From NCBI GenBank assembly GCA_002483135.1, contig DLHI01000015.1, positions 94,429-158,428 of the forward strand: a stretch of DNA of 64,000 nt, given 5' to 3'. The notes beneath the pieces were generated by a model. That model worked only from the letters and a program-made list of their open reading frames with translations. It ran no database searches and was not told where the DNA came from. Every line of letters starts with the position of its first letter. Position 1 is the stretch's first letter. Both the position numbers and the translations under genes were made by a program. Below are positions 45,686 to 56,098 of this stretch, piece by piece. This DNA is from Hyphomonadaceae bacterium UBA7672. Lineage in GTDB: Bacteria > Pseudomonadota > Alphaproteobacteria > Caulobacterales > Hyphomonadaceae.

Positions 45686-46162
45686 ATGGGAAGCCCCATG
45701 CCCGAGCCCGCAATCACGCCCGCGCTGTGCTATCAGAACCCACGCGCCGCACTGGATTTCCTCCGCGACGCCTTCGGTTTCGAGCTCGACATGCTGATCG
45801 AGGATGAAGCCGGCAATCTCGCCCACAGCCAGATGACCTATGGCGATGGCCGCATCATGGTCGGCAATGAATGGAGCGCGGATCACAAATCGCCCAGATC
45901 CATCGGCCTCAAATGCACGCAGACCGTCCACGTCGCCGTCATAGGCGACATCAATGCGCATTGCGAAACGGCGCGTGCCGCCGGCGCCGAAATCCTCGCC
46001 GAGCCCGAAACCCAGTTCTATGGCGACCGCACCTATCGCGCCCGCGATCCTGAAGGCCATATCTGGACGTTCTCGCAGACCGTGGAAGTGCTGACGCCCG
46101 AACAATGGGACGCCAATGCCCCCGGCCTCAAGACGTGGACGCGCGAGAAGCCCGGCGCATGA
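45686..46162 (+). CDS. VOC (glyoxalase/bleomycin-resistance) family protein
   Basis: A 158-residue single-domain VOC protein. It has the paired beta-alpha-beta-beta-beta modules: PALCYQNPRAALDFLRDAFGFELDMLIED in the first, and HVAVIGDINAHCETARAAGAEIL with YRARDPEGHIWTFSQ in the second, where the final Glu/His region binds metal in active members. It is probably a small-molecule-binding or YdeM/PhnB-like protein. Start at 45686 or at the in-frame ATG 45698. First gene of a four-gene run linked by ATGA overlaps. Confidence 0.87.
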   Translation: MGSPMPEPAITPALCYQNPRAALDFLRDAFGFELDMLIEDEAGNLAHSQMTYGDGRIMVGNEWSADHKSPRSIGLKCTQTVHVAVIGDINAHCETARAAGAEILAEPETQFYGDRTYRARDPEGHIWTFSQTVEVLTPEQWDANAPGLKTWTREKPGA

Positions 46163-46494
46163 CGCCCGCCGCTTTTCGCAAGCTGGCGCTCGCCATGCCT
46201 GAAGCTTCGGCCTCCGAACATTTCGGGACGCCGGACTACCGCGTCGGCGGCAAGATCTTCGCAACCGCCGGGCGCGTCGATGGCCGCGCGGTGCTGAAGC
46301 TGACGCCGGACCAGCAGGTGATGCTGTGCGAGGCCGAGCCCGCGATTTTCGAGCCGATCCCCGGCGGATGGGGCCGCACGGGATGGACCAACCTGATCCT
46401 CGCCAAGGTCGATGCGAAGACAGCCAGGAGCGCGCTCTGGATGGCATGGCGCAACACGGCGCCGAAGAAACTTCTCAAGGCGCACACAGAATGA
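46159..46494 (+). CDS. MmcQ/YjbR family protein
   Basis: A 111-residue DUF419/MmcQ-YjbR protein: FRKLALAMPEASASEHFG near the start, DYRVGGKIFAT, LKLTPDQQVMLCEAEPAIFEPIPGGWGRTGWT and a closing helix (SALWMAWRNTAPKKLL). The family adopts a DNA-binding-like fold but has no known activity. Start at ATG 46159 overlapping the VOC stop; its own stop overlaps the ArsR start. Confidence 0.9.
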   Translation: MTPAAFRKLALAMPEASASEHFGTPDYRVGGKIFATAGRVDGRAVLKLTPDQQVMLCEAEPAIFEPIPGGWGRTGWTNLILAKVDAKTARSALWMAWRNTAPKKLLKAHTE

Positions 46495-46835
46495 GCGCGC
46501 GTCGCAAGCCTGATGTCGATGTCCTGTTTGCCGCCCTCGCCGATCCCGCCCGGCGTCGCGCAGTGGAAATCCTTGGCCAGGGGCCACAGCGCGCTGGCGA
46601 TCTCGCGGGCCGTCTCGGTCTTGCCCCGCCCGCGATGAGCCGCCATCTGAAGGAACTCAAGGCCGCCGGCCTTGTGGTCGATCATCATCCCGAGGGCGAC
46701 GCCCGCGTGCGTGTCTACGCGCTAAACAGCCCACGCCTCGCCGAACTGAAGCAGTGGCTCACGCGTGCAGAAGAAGGCTGGACGCAGCAACTGGGCGCCT
46801 TCGCCGCTCACGTGCGGAAGCGGACATCGCGATGA
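46491..46835 (+). CDS. ArsR family transcriptional regulator
   Basis: A 114-residue winged-helix regulator of the ArsR/SmtB type. The family opening LFAALADPARRRAVEIL is followed by the recognition region RAGDLAGRLGLAPPAMSRHLKELKAAGLV and the wing (DARVRVYALN). There are no cysteine metal-sensing sites, as is usual in the subgroup paired with SRPBCC proteins. It probably controls this operon through the inverted repeat at 45648-45663 (inference). Confidence 0.92.
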   Translation: MSARRKPDVDVLFAALADPARRRAVEILGQGPQRAGDLAGRLGLAPPAMSRHLKELKAAGLVVDHHPEGDARVRVYALNSPRLAELKQWLTRAEEGWTQQLGAFAAHVRKRTSR

Positions 46836-47332
46836 CATCCCGCGTCATCGTCTCCCTGCGCGTACCATGCTCGCCCATCCAGGCGTTCGACATTTTCACG
46901 CAGGAGATCGGCGACTGGTGGGCCGACACGCCCACCTTTCGTTTCACGCCGCGCAGCCCCGGTCAGCTCGCCTTCGAACCTCCCGCGGGGGGCGCTCCGG
47001 GTCGGCTGGTCGAGCGCCTGCCCAACGGCAAGGTCTTCGAGGTGGGCCCGGTGCGCGACTGGCGACCGGGCGAGCGTCTGGTGGTCGGCTGGCGGCAGGC
47101 GACCTTCGGGCCGGATCACGCAACAGAGGTGGAAGTGCGATTCGAGCCAGTGGGAGATGAAACACGGGTGACCGTTGAGCATCGCGGCTGGGACAGCGTT
47201 CCGCAGAACCATGTCGCCCGCCATGGCTTCCCCCTCATCCGAACCAACCAGCTGCAGGGCGATCAATGGCGCGCTGGCCTCGCCCGGCTAAAGGCCCAAA
47301 CATCGACCCTTCGCTGGCCTACCCCTGATTGA
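46832..47332 (+). CDS. SRPBCC / AHSA1-like protein
   Basis: A 166-residue START/AHSA1-type lipid-cavity fold. It opens with VSLRVPCSPIQAFDIFTQEIGDWW and has the hydrophobic strand-turn pattern (GRLVERLPNGKVFEVGPVRDWRPGERLVVGWRQ) and a C-terminal helix. Adjacent ArsR-SRPBCC pairs are a recurrent arrangement in bacteria. Start overlaps the ArsR stop (ATGA). Ligand unknown. Confidence 0.88.
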   Translation: MTSRVIVSLRVPCSPIQAFDIFTQEIGDWWADTPTFRFTPRSPGQLAFEPPAGGAPGRLVERLPNGKVFEVGPVRDWRPGERLVVGWRQATFGPDHATEVEVRFEPVGDETRVTVEHRGWDSVPQNHVARHGFPLIRTNQLQGDQWRAGLARLKAQTSTLRWPTPD

Positions 47333-47382
47333 CTGCCTGCACGGCCCCGCGTATCCGCGCGGGGTCCAGACTGGAGCCGGAC

Positions 47383-48777
47383 ATGTCCGCTGCAAATGCA
47401 ACGTCGAACGCTCCGCCGGTCAGGAAGCCAGGCAAGAACGCATTCTTCTTCATCATCGTGACTGTGTTCATCGACATGATGGCGTTCGCCGTCATCATGC
47501 CCTCGATGCCCTATCTCGTGGCTGAGCTGCTCAACGGCAAGGACGCCGTCCTGCAGGCCAAGGCGATGGCGGCGGCGGGAAATCTCGGCCCGATCGAAAC
47601 AATGCTGTCGGATGCTGCGCCCTGGGGCGGCTACATCACGACGGTCTATGCCGTGATGAATTTCCTTGTGGCGCCCATTCTCGGCGGCCTGTCGGACCGG
47701 TTCGGCAGGCGCCCCGTGCTCCTCGTCTCAATGGGCATGCTGGCGATCGACTTTGTGATCATGGGGCTGGCTCACACAGTGTGGCTGCTATTCCTCGGCC
47801 GCATCCTGTCAGGCATTTCCGGGGCGACGCACTCCACCGCTGCCGCCTACATCGCTGACGTCACCGAGCCCAAGGCGCGTGGCGCGGCGTTCGGCATGCT
47901 GGGCATGGCCTTCGGCCTCGGCTTCATCCTCGGGCCGGCTATCGGCGGCTATCTTGGCCAGTTCGATCCGCGCCTGCCCTTCTTCGCCTCGGCGGGGTTG
48001 GCGGGCATCAACTTCTGCTATGGCCTTTTCGTGCTGCCCGAGTCGCTGGCGCATGAGCACCGCCGCCGGTTCGACTGGAAACGGGCCAACGCCTTCGGCA
48101 CGTTCAAGCACCTGATGCAGGTGCCATATCTCGCCTGGTTCATGCTGGCGCTCGGTCTCTTCAACGTCGCCCACTGGGTCTATCCCGCGACGTTCAACTA
48201 TTTCGCCGGGGTCGCCTTCGGCTGGAACGAGGGAATGATCGGCCTGGCGCTCGTGGCGGTGGGGGTCGGTTCGGCCATCGTGCAAGGCGGGCTCACCGGG
48301 CCGCTGATCAAGCGCTTCGGCCCCACGCGCATGGCGGTGTTCGGATTCGTGATCTGCGCCATCACCTTTGCTGCTTACTCGATGGCGACTGCGGGATGGA
48401 TGATATTCGTCATCATTCCGTTCGGCGCGCTGGCGGGCGTGCTTGGCCCGTCGATCAACCAGATCATGTCGGTGCGCACGCCGCGGAATGCCCAGGGCGA
48501 ACTGCAGGGCGCCATCGCCAGCGTCCAATCCCTCACCAACATCTTTGCGCCGCTGATGCTGACGCAGGTATTCCACTACTACACCTCGCCCGCCGCCCCG
48601 GTTTACTTCCCCGGCGCGGCCTTTGCTCTAGCTGCGGTCATCTGCACGATCTCCCTGCTGCCGCTGGTGCGGGGGCTGAAGACAGCGCCGAAACTCGATG
48701 ATCAGCCGCCGGATCCCGCAGGCGAAGCGCCGCCGGAAGAAGCATCCGCCAGCGCGCCAGCCGCGCAGACCGCCTGA
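47383..48777 (+). CDS. MFS transporter, TCR/TetA-like
   Basis: A 464-residue major facilitator protein with 12 membrane helices. The N-terminal FFFIIVTVFIDMMAFAVIMPSMPYL and the loop motif GGLSDRFGRRPVL between helices 2 and 3 are characteristic of the TCR/Tet subfamily of drug:H+ antiporters. The C-terminus is a 40-residue acidic/proline-rich tail. Substrate unknown. I chose the ATG at 47383 with an upstream GGAG; the frame is open further but unconserved. GmhB-like gene starts 1 bp after the stop. Confidence 0.9.
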   Translation: MSAANATSNAPPVRKPGKNAFFFIIVTVFIDMMAFAVIMPSMPYLVAELLNGKDAVLQAKAMAAAGNLGPIETMLSDAAPWGGYITTVYAVMNFLVAPILGGLSDRFGRRPVLLVSMGMLAIDFVIMGLAHTVWLLFLGRILSGISGATHSTAAAYIADVTEPKARGAAFGMLGMAFGLGFILGPAIGGYLGQFDPRLPFFASAGLAGINFCYGLFVLPESLAHEHRRRFDWKRANAFGTFKHLMQVPYLAWFMLALGLFNVAHWVYPATFNYFAGVAFGWNEGMIGLALVAVGVGSAIVQGGLTGPLIKRFGPTRMAVFGFVICAITFAAYSMATAGWMIFVIIPFGALAGVLGPSINQIMSVRTPRNAQGELQGAIASVQSLTNIFAPLMLTQVFHYYTSPAAPVYFPGAAFALAAVICTISLLPLVRGLKTAPKLDDQPPDPAGEAPPEEASASAPAAQTA

Positions 48778-48778
48778 G

Positions 48779-49303
48779 ATGACCACCGCCCGCCCCGCTC
48801 TGTTCCTTGACCGCGACGGCGTCATCAATGTCGACCGGAACTACATCTTCCGCGTCGAGGACTTCGAGTGGATCGAAGGTGCGCAGGATGTGATCCGCCG
48901 CTTCAACGACTTGGGCTGGTGGGTGTTCGTCGTCACCAACCAGTCCGGCATCGCGCGCGGCCTCTATACCGAAGAGCAGATGCAGGCGCTGCACGACTGG
49001 ATGACGGGCGAGCTCGCCAAATCTGGCGCGCACATCGACCGCATCTATCACTGTCCCTTCCACGAGGGCGGCACCATTCCGCGCTATACGAAGGACAGCT
49101 TCGACCGCAAGCCAAAGCCCGGCATGCTGATCCGCGCGATGACAGACTTTCCCGTCATCAAGGAACGCTCCTTCATGATCGGCGACAAGCAGGCCGATAT
49201 GGAAGCGGCGGCAGCCGCCGGCGTTCGCGGCTTCTTGTTCACGGGCGGCAACCTCGCCAGCTTCACCGACTGGGTCCTCGCCGACATGGGCGAGGGTCGC
49301 TGA
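48779..49303 (+). CDS. gmhB: HAD-family heptose bisphosphatase-like protein
   Basis: A 174-residue HAD phosphatase closest to D,D-heptose 1,7-bisphosphate phosphatase (GmhB/HisB-N). Motif I is FLDRDGVINVD, motif II VVTNQSGIARG, the KPKPGM helix carries the Lys, and motif III is MIGDKQADMEAA. In typical GmhB four zinc ligands fall in a Cys-x-His...Cys-x-Cys loop; here YHCPFHEGGTIPRYTKDSFDRKPKPG keeps Cys and His but lacks the later Cys pair. GmhB function in LPS heptose synthesis is therefore likely but not certain. Start one base after the MFS stop. Confidence 0.82.
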   Translation: MTTARPALFLDRDGVINVDRNYIFRVEDFEWIEGAQDVIRRFNDLGWWVFVVTNQSGIARGLYTEEQMQALHDWMTGELAKSGAHIDRIYHCPFHEGGTIPRYTKDSFDRKPKPGMLIRAMTDFPVIKERSFMIGDKQADMEAAAAAGVRGFLFTGGNLASFTDWVLADMGEGR

Positions 49304-49309
49304 GCGCCA

Positions 49310-50170
49310 CTACTGCTTCGGCATGACCTGCGGCTGGATCAGATCGGGATCAGCCGGAACGGGAGCTGGCGCCGGCGGCGCGGCCTGCGGCGTCACCGCG
49401 TTCGGGGCGGCGTTCGGTGCACGATACTCCACCGCGCCATCCGGCGTCTGCACCGGCGTCGTCACCGGTTCGCAGTTTAGCGAGCTCTTCCGCTCGATAG
49501 CCTGCTGCTGCAGTCCCTGCGCGACCGCATTGCCTTCCTGCGGCTTCAGCATAACAGCGTCTTGCGTCGCGACGATGTCGTAGACTGCGCCATCGCCCAG
49601 CGGCTGGCCGCTCAGCGTGTTGTGCGCAACCTCGCGCGCGGCGGCGAACTTCCACGCCGAGGCGATGGATTCGAGCAGGCTGTCGCTGTCGGGATTGTCG
49701 ATGGTCTCGACGCGCGGATTATAGGTGTTGGTGCAGTTGGCGTTAAAGTAGCCGCCGCGAACGGTCTCCACGCGGAAGACAGCGTCCATGCCGACGACGT
49801 TGGCCCATGGCTTGAACGTGATGATCGGGCCGCCCACAAAGACTTCCTCGCCCGTGACCTGGTAGTCGACCGGCTGGCCGCGCAACTTGCCATCATCCAT
49901 CAGGTCAATGCTGGCGACCCAGTCAAACTCGCCCGCACCCTTCTTGATGGTGACCGTGCCGACAGCCCATTCCTTGGAAAGCTGCGCATAAGTCTGCAGG
50001 TTCAGCCCGACGAGGCCGATGATCATCGCGCCGGCCAGCGTGAGCCCGCCGAACAGCACGCGCATGATGCCGCCGCCGAGCTGCGCCTTGAACACCCGGG
50101 CGACCCCGCCCACCAGCATCAGGATACCGACAAGACCCACGAATGCCGGAAGCAGCCACCAGATAGCCAT
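49310..50170 (-). CDS. Membrane protein of unknown function with Pro/Ala-rich tail
   Basis: A 286-residue protein. Two N-terminal membrane helices (about 5-25 and 36-58) lead into a soluble beta-rich domain (VDYQVTGEEVFVGGPIITFKPWANVVGMDAVFRVETVRGGYF) with two cysteines, and a tail of about 60 residues rich in Pro, Ala and Gln. Resembles uncharacterised alphaproteobacterial inner-membrane proteins; no known function. Convergent with gmhB. Confidence 0.7.
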   Translation of the reverse strand: MAIWWLLPAFVGLVGILMLVGGVARVFKAQLGGGIMRVLFGGLTLAGAMIIGLVGLNLQTYAQLSKEWAVGTVTIKKGAGEFDWVASIDLMDDGKLRGQPVDYQVTGEEVFVGGPIITFKPWANVVGMDAVFRVETVRGGYFNANCTNTYNPRVETIDNPDSDSLLESIASAWKFAAAREVAHNTLSGQPLGDGAVYDIVATQDAVMLKPQEGNAVAQGLQQQAIERKSSLNCEPVTTPVQTPDGAVEYRAPNAAPNAVTPQAAPPAPAPVPADPDLIQPQVMPKQ

Positions 50171-50313
50171 ACGCAGTCACCTTCGCCCAAAGTGGGGACA
50201 CGCCTCTGACGGGCGCGCCTGACCCAGACCCAACGGCTGTTTACCAAAACGCGCAAGGCCTGCCCACCCACAAGCTGTGCTGTAGGGGCCGGCGGCTGAG
50301 TCTTGCCTAAAGT

Positions 50314-51045
50314 TCAGAATACGCGCGGGCGTTCCTGTCTTTCGAGGTGCAGGCCGCATTCTTCCTTCTTGAAGCCGACCCAACGGCCTGACCTCACGTC
50401 ATTCGGGTCAATCGGGCGCACCGTGCAAGGCCAGCAGCCGATGGAGGGATAGCCGTCGGCAACCAACGGGTGGCGCGGCAAGTCGCGATCCGCGAAGTAT
50501 TTCTGGATATCCTCGGCGTCCCATTCGATCAACGGATTGATCTTGTAGCGGCCTTCAGAGAACTCCACGACCGGCAGGCGCACACGTCCGCCGCCATGGA
50601 AACGCTTGCGGCCCGTGATCCACGCATCGAACCCTTCCAGCGCCGGGGCGAGCGGACGAACCTTTCGCACCTCGCAGCAGGCATCCGGATCGGTCTTGTT
50701 CAGCACACCCTTGGGGTCGACCGCTTTCACCTCCTCCTTCACGGGATGCGAAGTGCGGATATCGGTGAGACCAAGCTTGGCCGCCAGCGTATCGCGATAC
50801 TGAAGCGTCTGATGGAAGTGCATCCCGGTGTCGATGAAGACGATCGGCATCTCCGGATCGACTTCGGAAATGAGGCCGAGCATTGCTGCGCTCTCGGCGC
50901 CGAACGAGGAAACATAGGTCAACCGGCGACCGAACTCGCGCAAGGCGACGCGGATGATTTCCTGCGCCGGCTTACCGCGCAGTTCCTCGTTGAGGCGCGC
51001 GGCTTTTTCTTCGGGTGTCTCGATCTTCTTGGCGAGGGCGTTCAT
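50314..51045 (-). CDS. cysH: Phosphoadenylyl/adenylyl-sulfate reductase, [4Fe-4S] type
   Basis: A 243-residue CysH. Motifs: TYVSSFGAESAAML (PP-loop), FIDTGMHFHQTLQYRD, the DPDACCEVRK cysteine pair, VRLPVVEFSEGRYKINPL, SIGCWPC with the second cysteine pair, and the C-terminal ECGLH carrying the catalytic Cys. The CC...CxxC set binds a [4Fe-4S] cluster, which marks the assimilatory APS-reductase type rather than the enterobacterial PAPS type. It gives sulfite from the sulfonucleotide. Last gene of the cys operon; its start overlaps the DUF934 stop by 4 nt. Confidence 0.94.
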   Translation of the reverse strand: MNALAKKIETPEEKAARLNEELRGKPAQEIIRVALREFGRRLTYVSSFGAESAAMLGLISEVDPEMPIVFIDTGMHFHQTLQYRDTLAAKLGLTDIRTSHPVKEEVKAVDPKGVLNKTDPDACCEVRKVRPLAPALEGFDAWITGRKRFHGGGRVRLPVVEFSEGRYKINPLIEWDAEDIQKYFADRDLPRHPLVADGYPSIGCWPCTVRPIDPNDVRSGRWVGFKKEECGLHLERQERPRVF

Positions 51046-51540
51046 TCGGCAGCCTTGGACTGGCGCGCACGCTGGCGCTTCACGAAGATGGTGTCGCTGG
51101 TGTCCGCGGCGGACTGGTAGAACTCTGAAAACTCATGTGCGGAAATATCGTAGATGGCTTCCGCGTCGGCTTCGTCGATCACCATCGCATCGAACCCGGA
51201 GCGGATCATCAGGCGCAGCTGGTCGCGCAGCACCTGTCCGGTCGCGCGGATCTCGCCCTTATAGCCATGACGGCGACGCAGGAGTTGCGATTGCGACAGC
51301 GCGCGGCCATCGGTGTATTTGGGGAAGTCGAGCACCACAAGGCTGATACGGTCGAGCCAGGCTGCGATCTCGGCAGGATCATCCGAGTTGGCGAGCTTCA
51401 CGCCCACGGAGTGATTTCCCGCCAGCAGGCTCCCATGCTCGGTCTTGAACCGAGCGAGCGAAACCAGCACGGGCCCACTTGCCGGAAGCTCCGCTCCATC
51501 CTCGACGGGCGCCCACACATCCTCGGCGACCTTGCCATCC

Positions 51541-51554
<14 letters not shown>
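51042..51554 (-). CDS. DUF934 family protein
   Basis: A 170-residue DUF934 protein: MPLLKDGKV, LVSLARFK, IAAWLDRISLVVLDFPKYTDGRALSQSQLLR and GYKGEIRATGQVLRDQL are the family blocks. It almost always sits between cysI and cysH in alpha- and betaproteobacteria and is thought to assist sulfite reduction; its chemistry is unproven. Start at 51554, overlapping the end of cysI by 14 nt, so it is translationally coupled. Confidence 0.93.
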
Positions 51555-53201
<1,647 letters not shown>

Positions 53202-53202
<1 letters not shown>

Positions 53203-53834
53203 TACGCAGCCTTCTTTGCGTGCTCGATCCCGAGGTCGGTCTCGACGCGTGCGATCCAGCGCTGCACGTTCGGGAATTCGGAAAGATCGAAGCCGCCCTC
53301 GTCCGCCACACGCGTGTAGGCGACCAGTCCGATATCCGCCAACGTCATGCTCTCGCCGATGAAATAGTTCGAGAAGGTGAGCTGCAGCTCCATGACGCCA
53401 AGCGCACGGCGGCCGCGCGCGAGAAGCTGGGGATCAAGCTCCTCGTCCGTCATGTTCATGAACTTCTTCCTGAAGCGGCGCACGGCGATATAGGGCTCGT
53501 GGCTATACTGTTCCCAGAACAGCCAGCTCATCATCTTGGCTTTCTCGAACGGATCGGCAGGGATCAGATCGCTGCCGCCGCCGATCTCGGCGAGATAGAG
53601 GATGATCGCGTTCGACTGCGGCAGGATGCGCCCGTCCGGCAGGCGCAGAACCGGCACCTGCCCCGACGGGTTCATCGTCATGAAGGCGTCGGAACGCGTG
53701 CCGCCCTCGACAACGCTGATCTCGACCCAGTCATGTTCGATGCCGAGATATTCGGCGGTCCATTTCGTCTTCAGGCAGTTACCTGAGATGGAGTCGCCAT
53801 AGAGCGTCAGTCTGGTGATCGGACGATTTGGCAT
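53202..53834 (-). CDS. Glutathione S-transferase family protein inside the cys operon
   Basis: A 210-residue GST. The N-terminal thioredoxin fold has RLTLYGDSISGNCLKTKW, with the Ser catalytic region, the cis-Pro in GQVPVLRLPDGRILPQSNAIILYLAE, and an alpha-helical C-terminal domain with IGESMTLADIGLVAYTRVA. It overlaps both neighbours by one base (stop/start TGATG and TAATG), so it is truly part of the operon rather than an accidental neighbour. Its sulfur-related role may be handling glutathione-bound or reactive intermediates; this is inference. Confidence 0.88.
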
Positions 53835-54154
53835 CAGTTGTTCCCCGCCTGCTTGCCGAACATGGGGTGATTTGTCGGCCCACGTGCGCGGATGGTTTCG
53901 CGGATTGTCTCGCGACCCGCAACCTTTCCGTCCGCCGTCACCTGCATGAAGTACGGGTCGGACACGCGGGTCTGGTCTTTCGCAGCCCACGCCAGAATAT
54001 CGTTCGCTTCGACGCCTGTCAGAATCTCGGCATCGGCAAGGTCTTCCGACCAGTTGCGGTCCTTCGTGAGATAGACCACGCGGCCCGTGGCCGAGAGCCA
54101 CGCCGTGACGACCTTGGGAATATCCGGGCCGAGCTTGGGACGTTCGGAGCTCAC
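53834..54154 (-). CDS. DUF2849 family protein
   Basis: A 106-residue DUF2849 protein: KVVTAWLSATGRVVYLT, WSEDLADAEIL, VSDPYFMQVT, RETIRARGPTNHP. The family is found next to cysI and cysG in alphaproteobacteria and is thought to be a sulfite-reduction accessory. GTG start at 54154 is chosen because it overlaps the SUMT stop in the usual GTGA arrangement; an ATG start at 54169 would reach further into the SUMT gene. Confidence 0.9.
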   Translation of the reverse strand: MSSERPKLGPDIPKVVTAWLSATGRVVYLTKDRNWSEDLADAEILTGVEANDILAWAAKDQTRVSDPYFMQVTADGKVAGRETIRETIRARGPTNHPMFGKQAGNN

Positions 54155-54990
54155 GTGAACATCCTCCACAGATCAGAGAGCGAGGGCTTGTCCGCCTGCT
54201 TGTCGTTGCGCTCCAGCGGAGCGGACTGTGGCGCGCCATTTGCCAGAGTCACAACCTCGCCAATGACCAGCAGCGCGGGACCATTGATGCCCGCCGATTG
54301 GATCAGCTCAGCCGCGCGATCAAGAGCGCCGAAGACCGCAATCTCGTCCGCGCGCGTCGCGTTCTCGACGATTGCGATCGGCGTCGATGGTTCGCGGCCG
54401 GCAGCGATCAGGCGCGCGGCGATCATGCCCGCCGTGCCGACGCCCATGAAGACCACCACCGTCTGGTTGGGCCGCGCAAGCGCCTTCCAATCGAGATCTG
54501 GCTCCTTGCCAAGCGCGGCATGGCCGGTAACGAACGTAACCGATTGGGCGACATCACGATGCGTCAGCGGAACCTGGATCGAAGCAGCGGCGCCAAGCGC
54601 AGACGAAATGCCCGGCACGACCTCAACGGCAACACCCGCCTCGCGCAGCGCTTCGACTTCCTCGCCACCGCGGCCGAAAATGAAGGGATCGCCGCCCTTG
54701 AGACGCACGACACGCTGGCCCGCTTGAGCGGCCTCGATCATGCGTCGGTGAATTTCGTCCTGCGGGACGGAGTGCTCGCCCTTGGACTTGCCGACATAGA
54801 CAATCTCGGCGGAGGCCGGGATCAGGTCCATGACGCCCTTGCCCACCAGCCTGTCGGCAAACACGAGGTCGGCGGAGGCGATCTCGCGCGCGGCGCGAAC
54901 CGTCAGCAGGTCCGGATCGCCCGGGCCTGCACCCACCAGGACGACATGCCCCGGCGTAGAAAAATTCGTGGGTCCGGACGGGCCGGCCAT
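54151..54990 (-). CDS. cobA: Uroporphyrinogen-III C-methyltransferase (siroheme synthesis)
   Basis: A 279-residue SUMT of the CobA/CysG-A type. Motifs: VVLVGAGPGDPDLLTVRA, VFADRLVG, the VRLKGGDPFIFGRGGEE box, VVPGISSALGAAA and PLTHRDVAQSVTFVTGH. It adds two methyl groups to uroporphyrinogen III, the first step towards the siroheme needed by CysI. The dehydrogenase/chelatase half of CysG is absent, so another protein must finish siroheme. First gene of the six-gene sulfur operon. Confidence 0.95.
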   Translation of the reverse strand: MAGPSGPTNFSTPGHVVLVGAGPGDPDLLTVRAAREIASADLVFADRLVGKGVMDLIPASAEIVYVGKSKGEHSVPQDEIHRRMIEAAQAGQRVVRLKGGDPFIFGRGGEEVEALREAGVAVEVVPGISSALGAAASIQVPLTHRDVAQSVTFVTGHAALGKEPDLDWKALARPNQTVVVFMGVGTAGMIAARLIAAGREPSTPIAIVENATRADEIAVFGALDRAAELIQSAGINGPALLVIGEVVTLANGAPQSAPLERNDKQADKPSLSDLWRMFT

Positions 54991-55168
54991 CTGTTCGCCC
55001 TTTAGTTTTTCTTACGCGCGCGCATATAACACGCTACGCCCGGATTGGTCCCAGGCGCCTGTCCTCATGTCGGCAAATGGCCGGATACAAGGTTTAGCGC
55101 AATGGACCATTCCTAAGCCCAAGCATTAGTCGCCCTTACCACCAGAAACCCCGGAAAAATCGCAGGAA

Positions 55169-56098
55169 ATGGCACAGGAAGACCGCCTCCCAGCCCTCAA
55201 TGCCCTGCGCGCCTTCGAGGCAGCTGCGCGGCATCTGTCATTCACCCGTGCGGCCGAGGAGCTGAACGTCACCCCGGGAGCCATTTCGCAGCAGATCCGC
55301 CAGCTCGAGGAATTCGCTGGAGCGCCCCTGTTCCGGCGGACCGGGCGGCAGGTCCTGCTGACCGACGCCGGGCAGGCGGCCCTGCCCCTGCTGACCAACG
55401 CGTTCGAGATGATGGCCGAGGCGGTCCACCATATGCGGGCGCCTGCCCGGCGCGACCGGCTGATGATTTCTTGCGCACCGTCGTTCGCCGCCAAGTGGCT
55501 GGCCCCCAGGCTGGAGAAATTCCAGGGGCTGAACCCGGAGGCCGAGGTGTGGGTGTCCGCCGACCTTGCCATGACCGACTTCAACCACTCCGACATCGAC
55601 CTCGCCCTGCGCTATGGCAAGGGTACGTATGAGGGCCTGCGTTCGGAGAAGATCATGTCAGAGTCGGTGCTGCCCGTGTGCTCGCCCGACCTGATGGAAG
55701 GCCCGCATCCGCTGCGCTCGCCGGCTGACCTTGTCCATCACGTCCTGCTGCACGACGAGAGCCCGGAGAACGATCCCTCGCGGCCCGACTGGAATTCGTG
55801 GCTGAAGGCGCGCGGCGTCACCACAGTGGACGGCAATCGCGGCCCGCGTCTCACGCAATCCTCGCTGGTGGTGGAAGCGGCGGCGGCTGGCCGGGGCGTG
55901 GCGCTGGCGAAGTTCGCAATCGCGTCGGGGGATCTTGAACGCGGCCGGCTCATCGCGCCGTTTGCGGATGGCGCATCCGATCTCGAATTCGCGTACTGGA
56001 TCGTCTACCCGAAATGGCGCACGCCTTCGAAACTTGCGCGCACCTTCATGGCGTGGCTGAAGAGCGAAGCGGCGGCGGGTGAAGTTACGGGGGTCTGA
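55169..56098 (+). CDS. LysR family transcriptional regulator, GcvA-like
   Basis: A 309-residue LysR regulator. The HTH occupies about residues 5-64 (LPALNALRAFEAAARHLSFTRAAEELNVTPGAISQQIRQLEEF), a signature of the GcvA/AmpR-like subgroup, followed by a periplasmic-binding-like effector domain. It is transcribed divergently from the sulfur operon with 178 bp between the starts, so it may control it, but GcvA-like members regulate varied targets and it lacks CysB-type features. Its stop overlaps the next start by one base. Confidence 0.88.
   Translation: MAQEDRLPALNALRAFEAAARHLSFTRAAEELNVTPGAISQQIRQLEEFAGAPLFRRTGRQVLLTDAGQAALPLLTNAFEMMAEAVHHMRAPARRDRLMISCAPSFAAKWLAPRLEKFQGLNPEAEVWVSADLAMTDFNHSDIDLALRYGKGTYEGLRSEKIMSESVLPVCSPDLMEGPHPLRSPADLVHHVLLHDESPENDPSRPDWNSWLKARGVTTVDGNRGPRLTQSSLVVEAAAAGRGVALAKFAIASGDLERGRLIAPFADGASDLEFAYWIVYPKWRTPSKLARTFMAWLKSEAAAGEVTGV

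Noticed and set aside
54991..55168. Gap between the cys operon and LysR as a replication origin or a precise LysR operator
   Set aside because: No cluster of DnaA or CtrA sites and no clear T-N11-A palindrome that stands out; only divergent promoters can be assumed.
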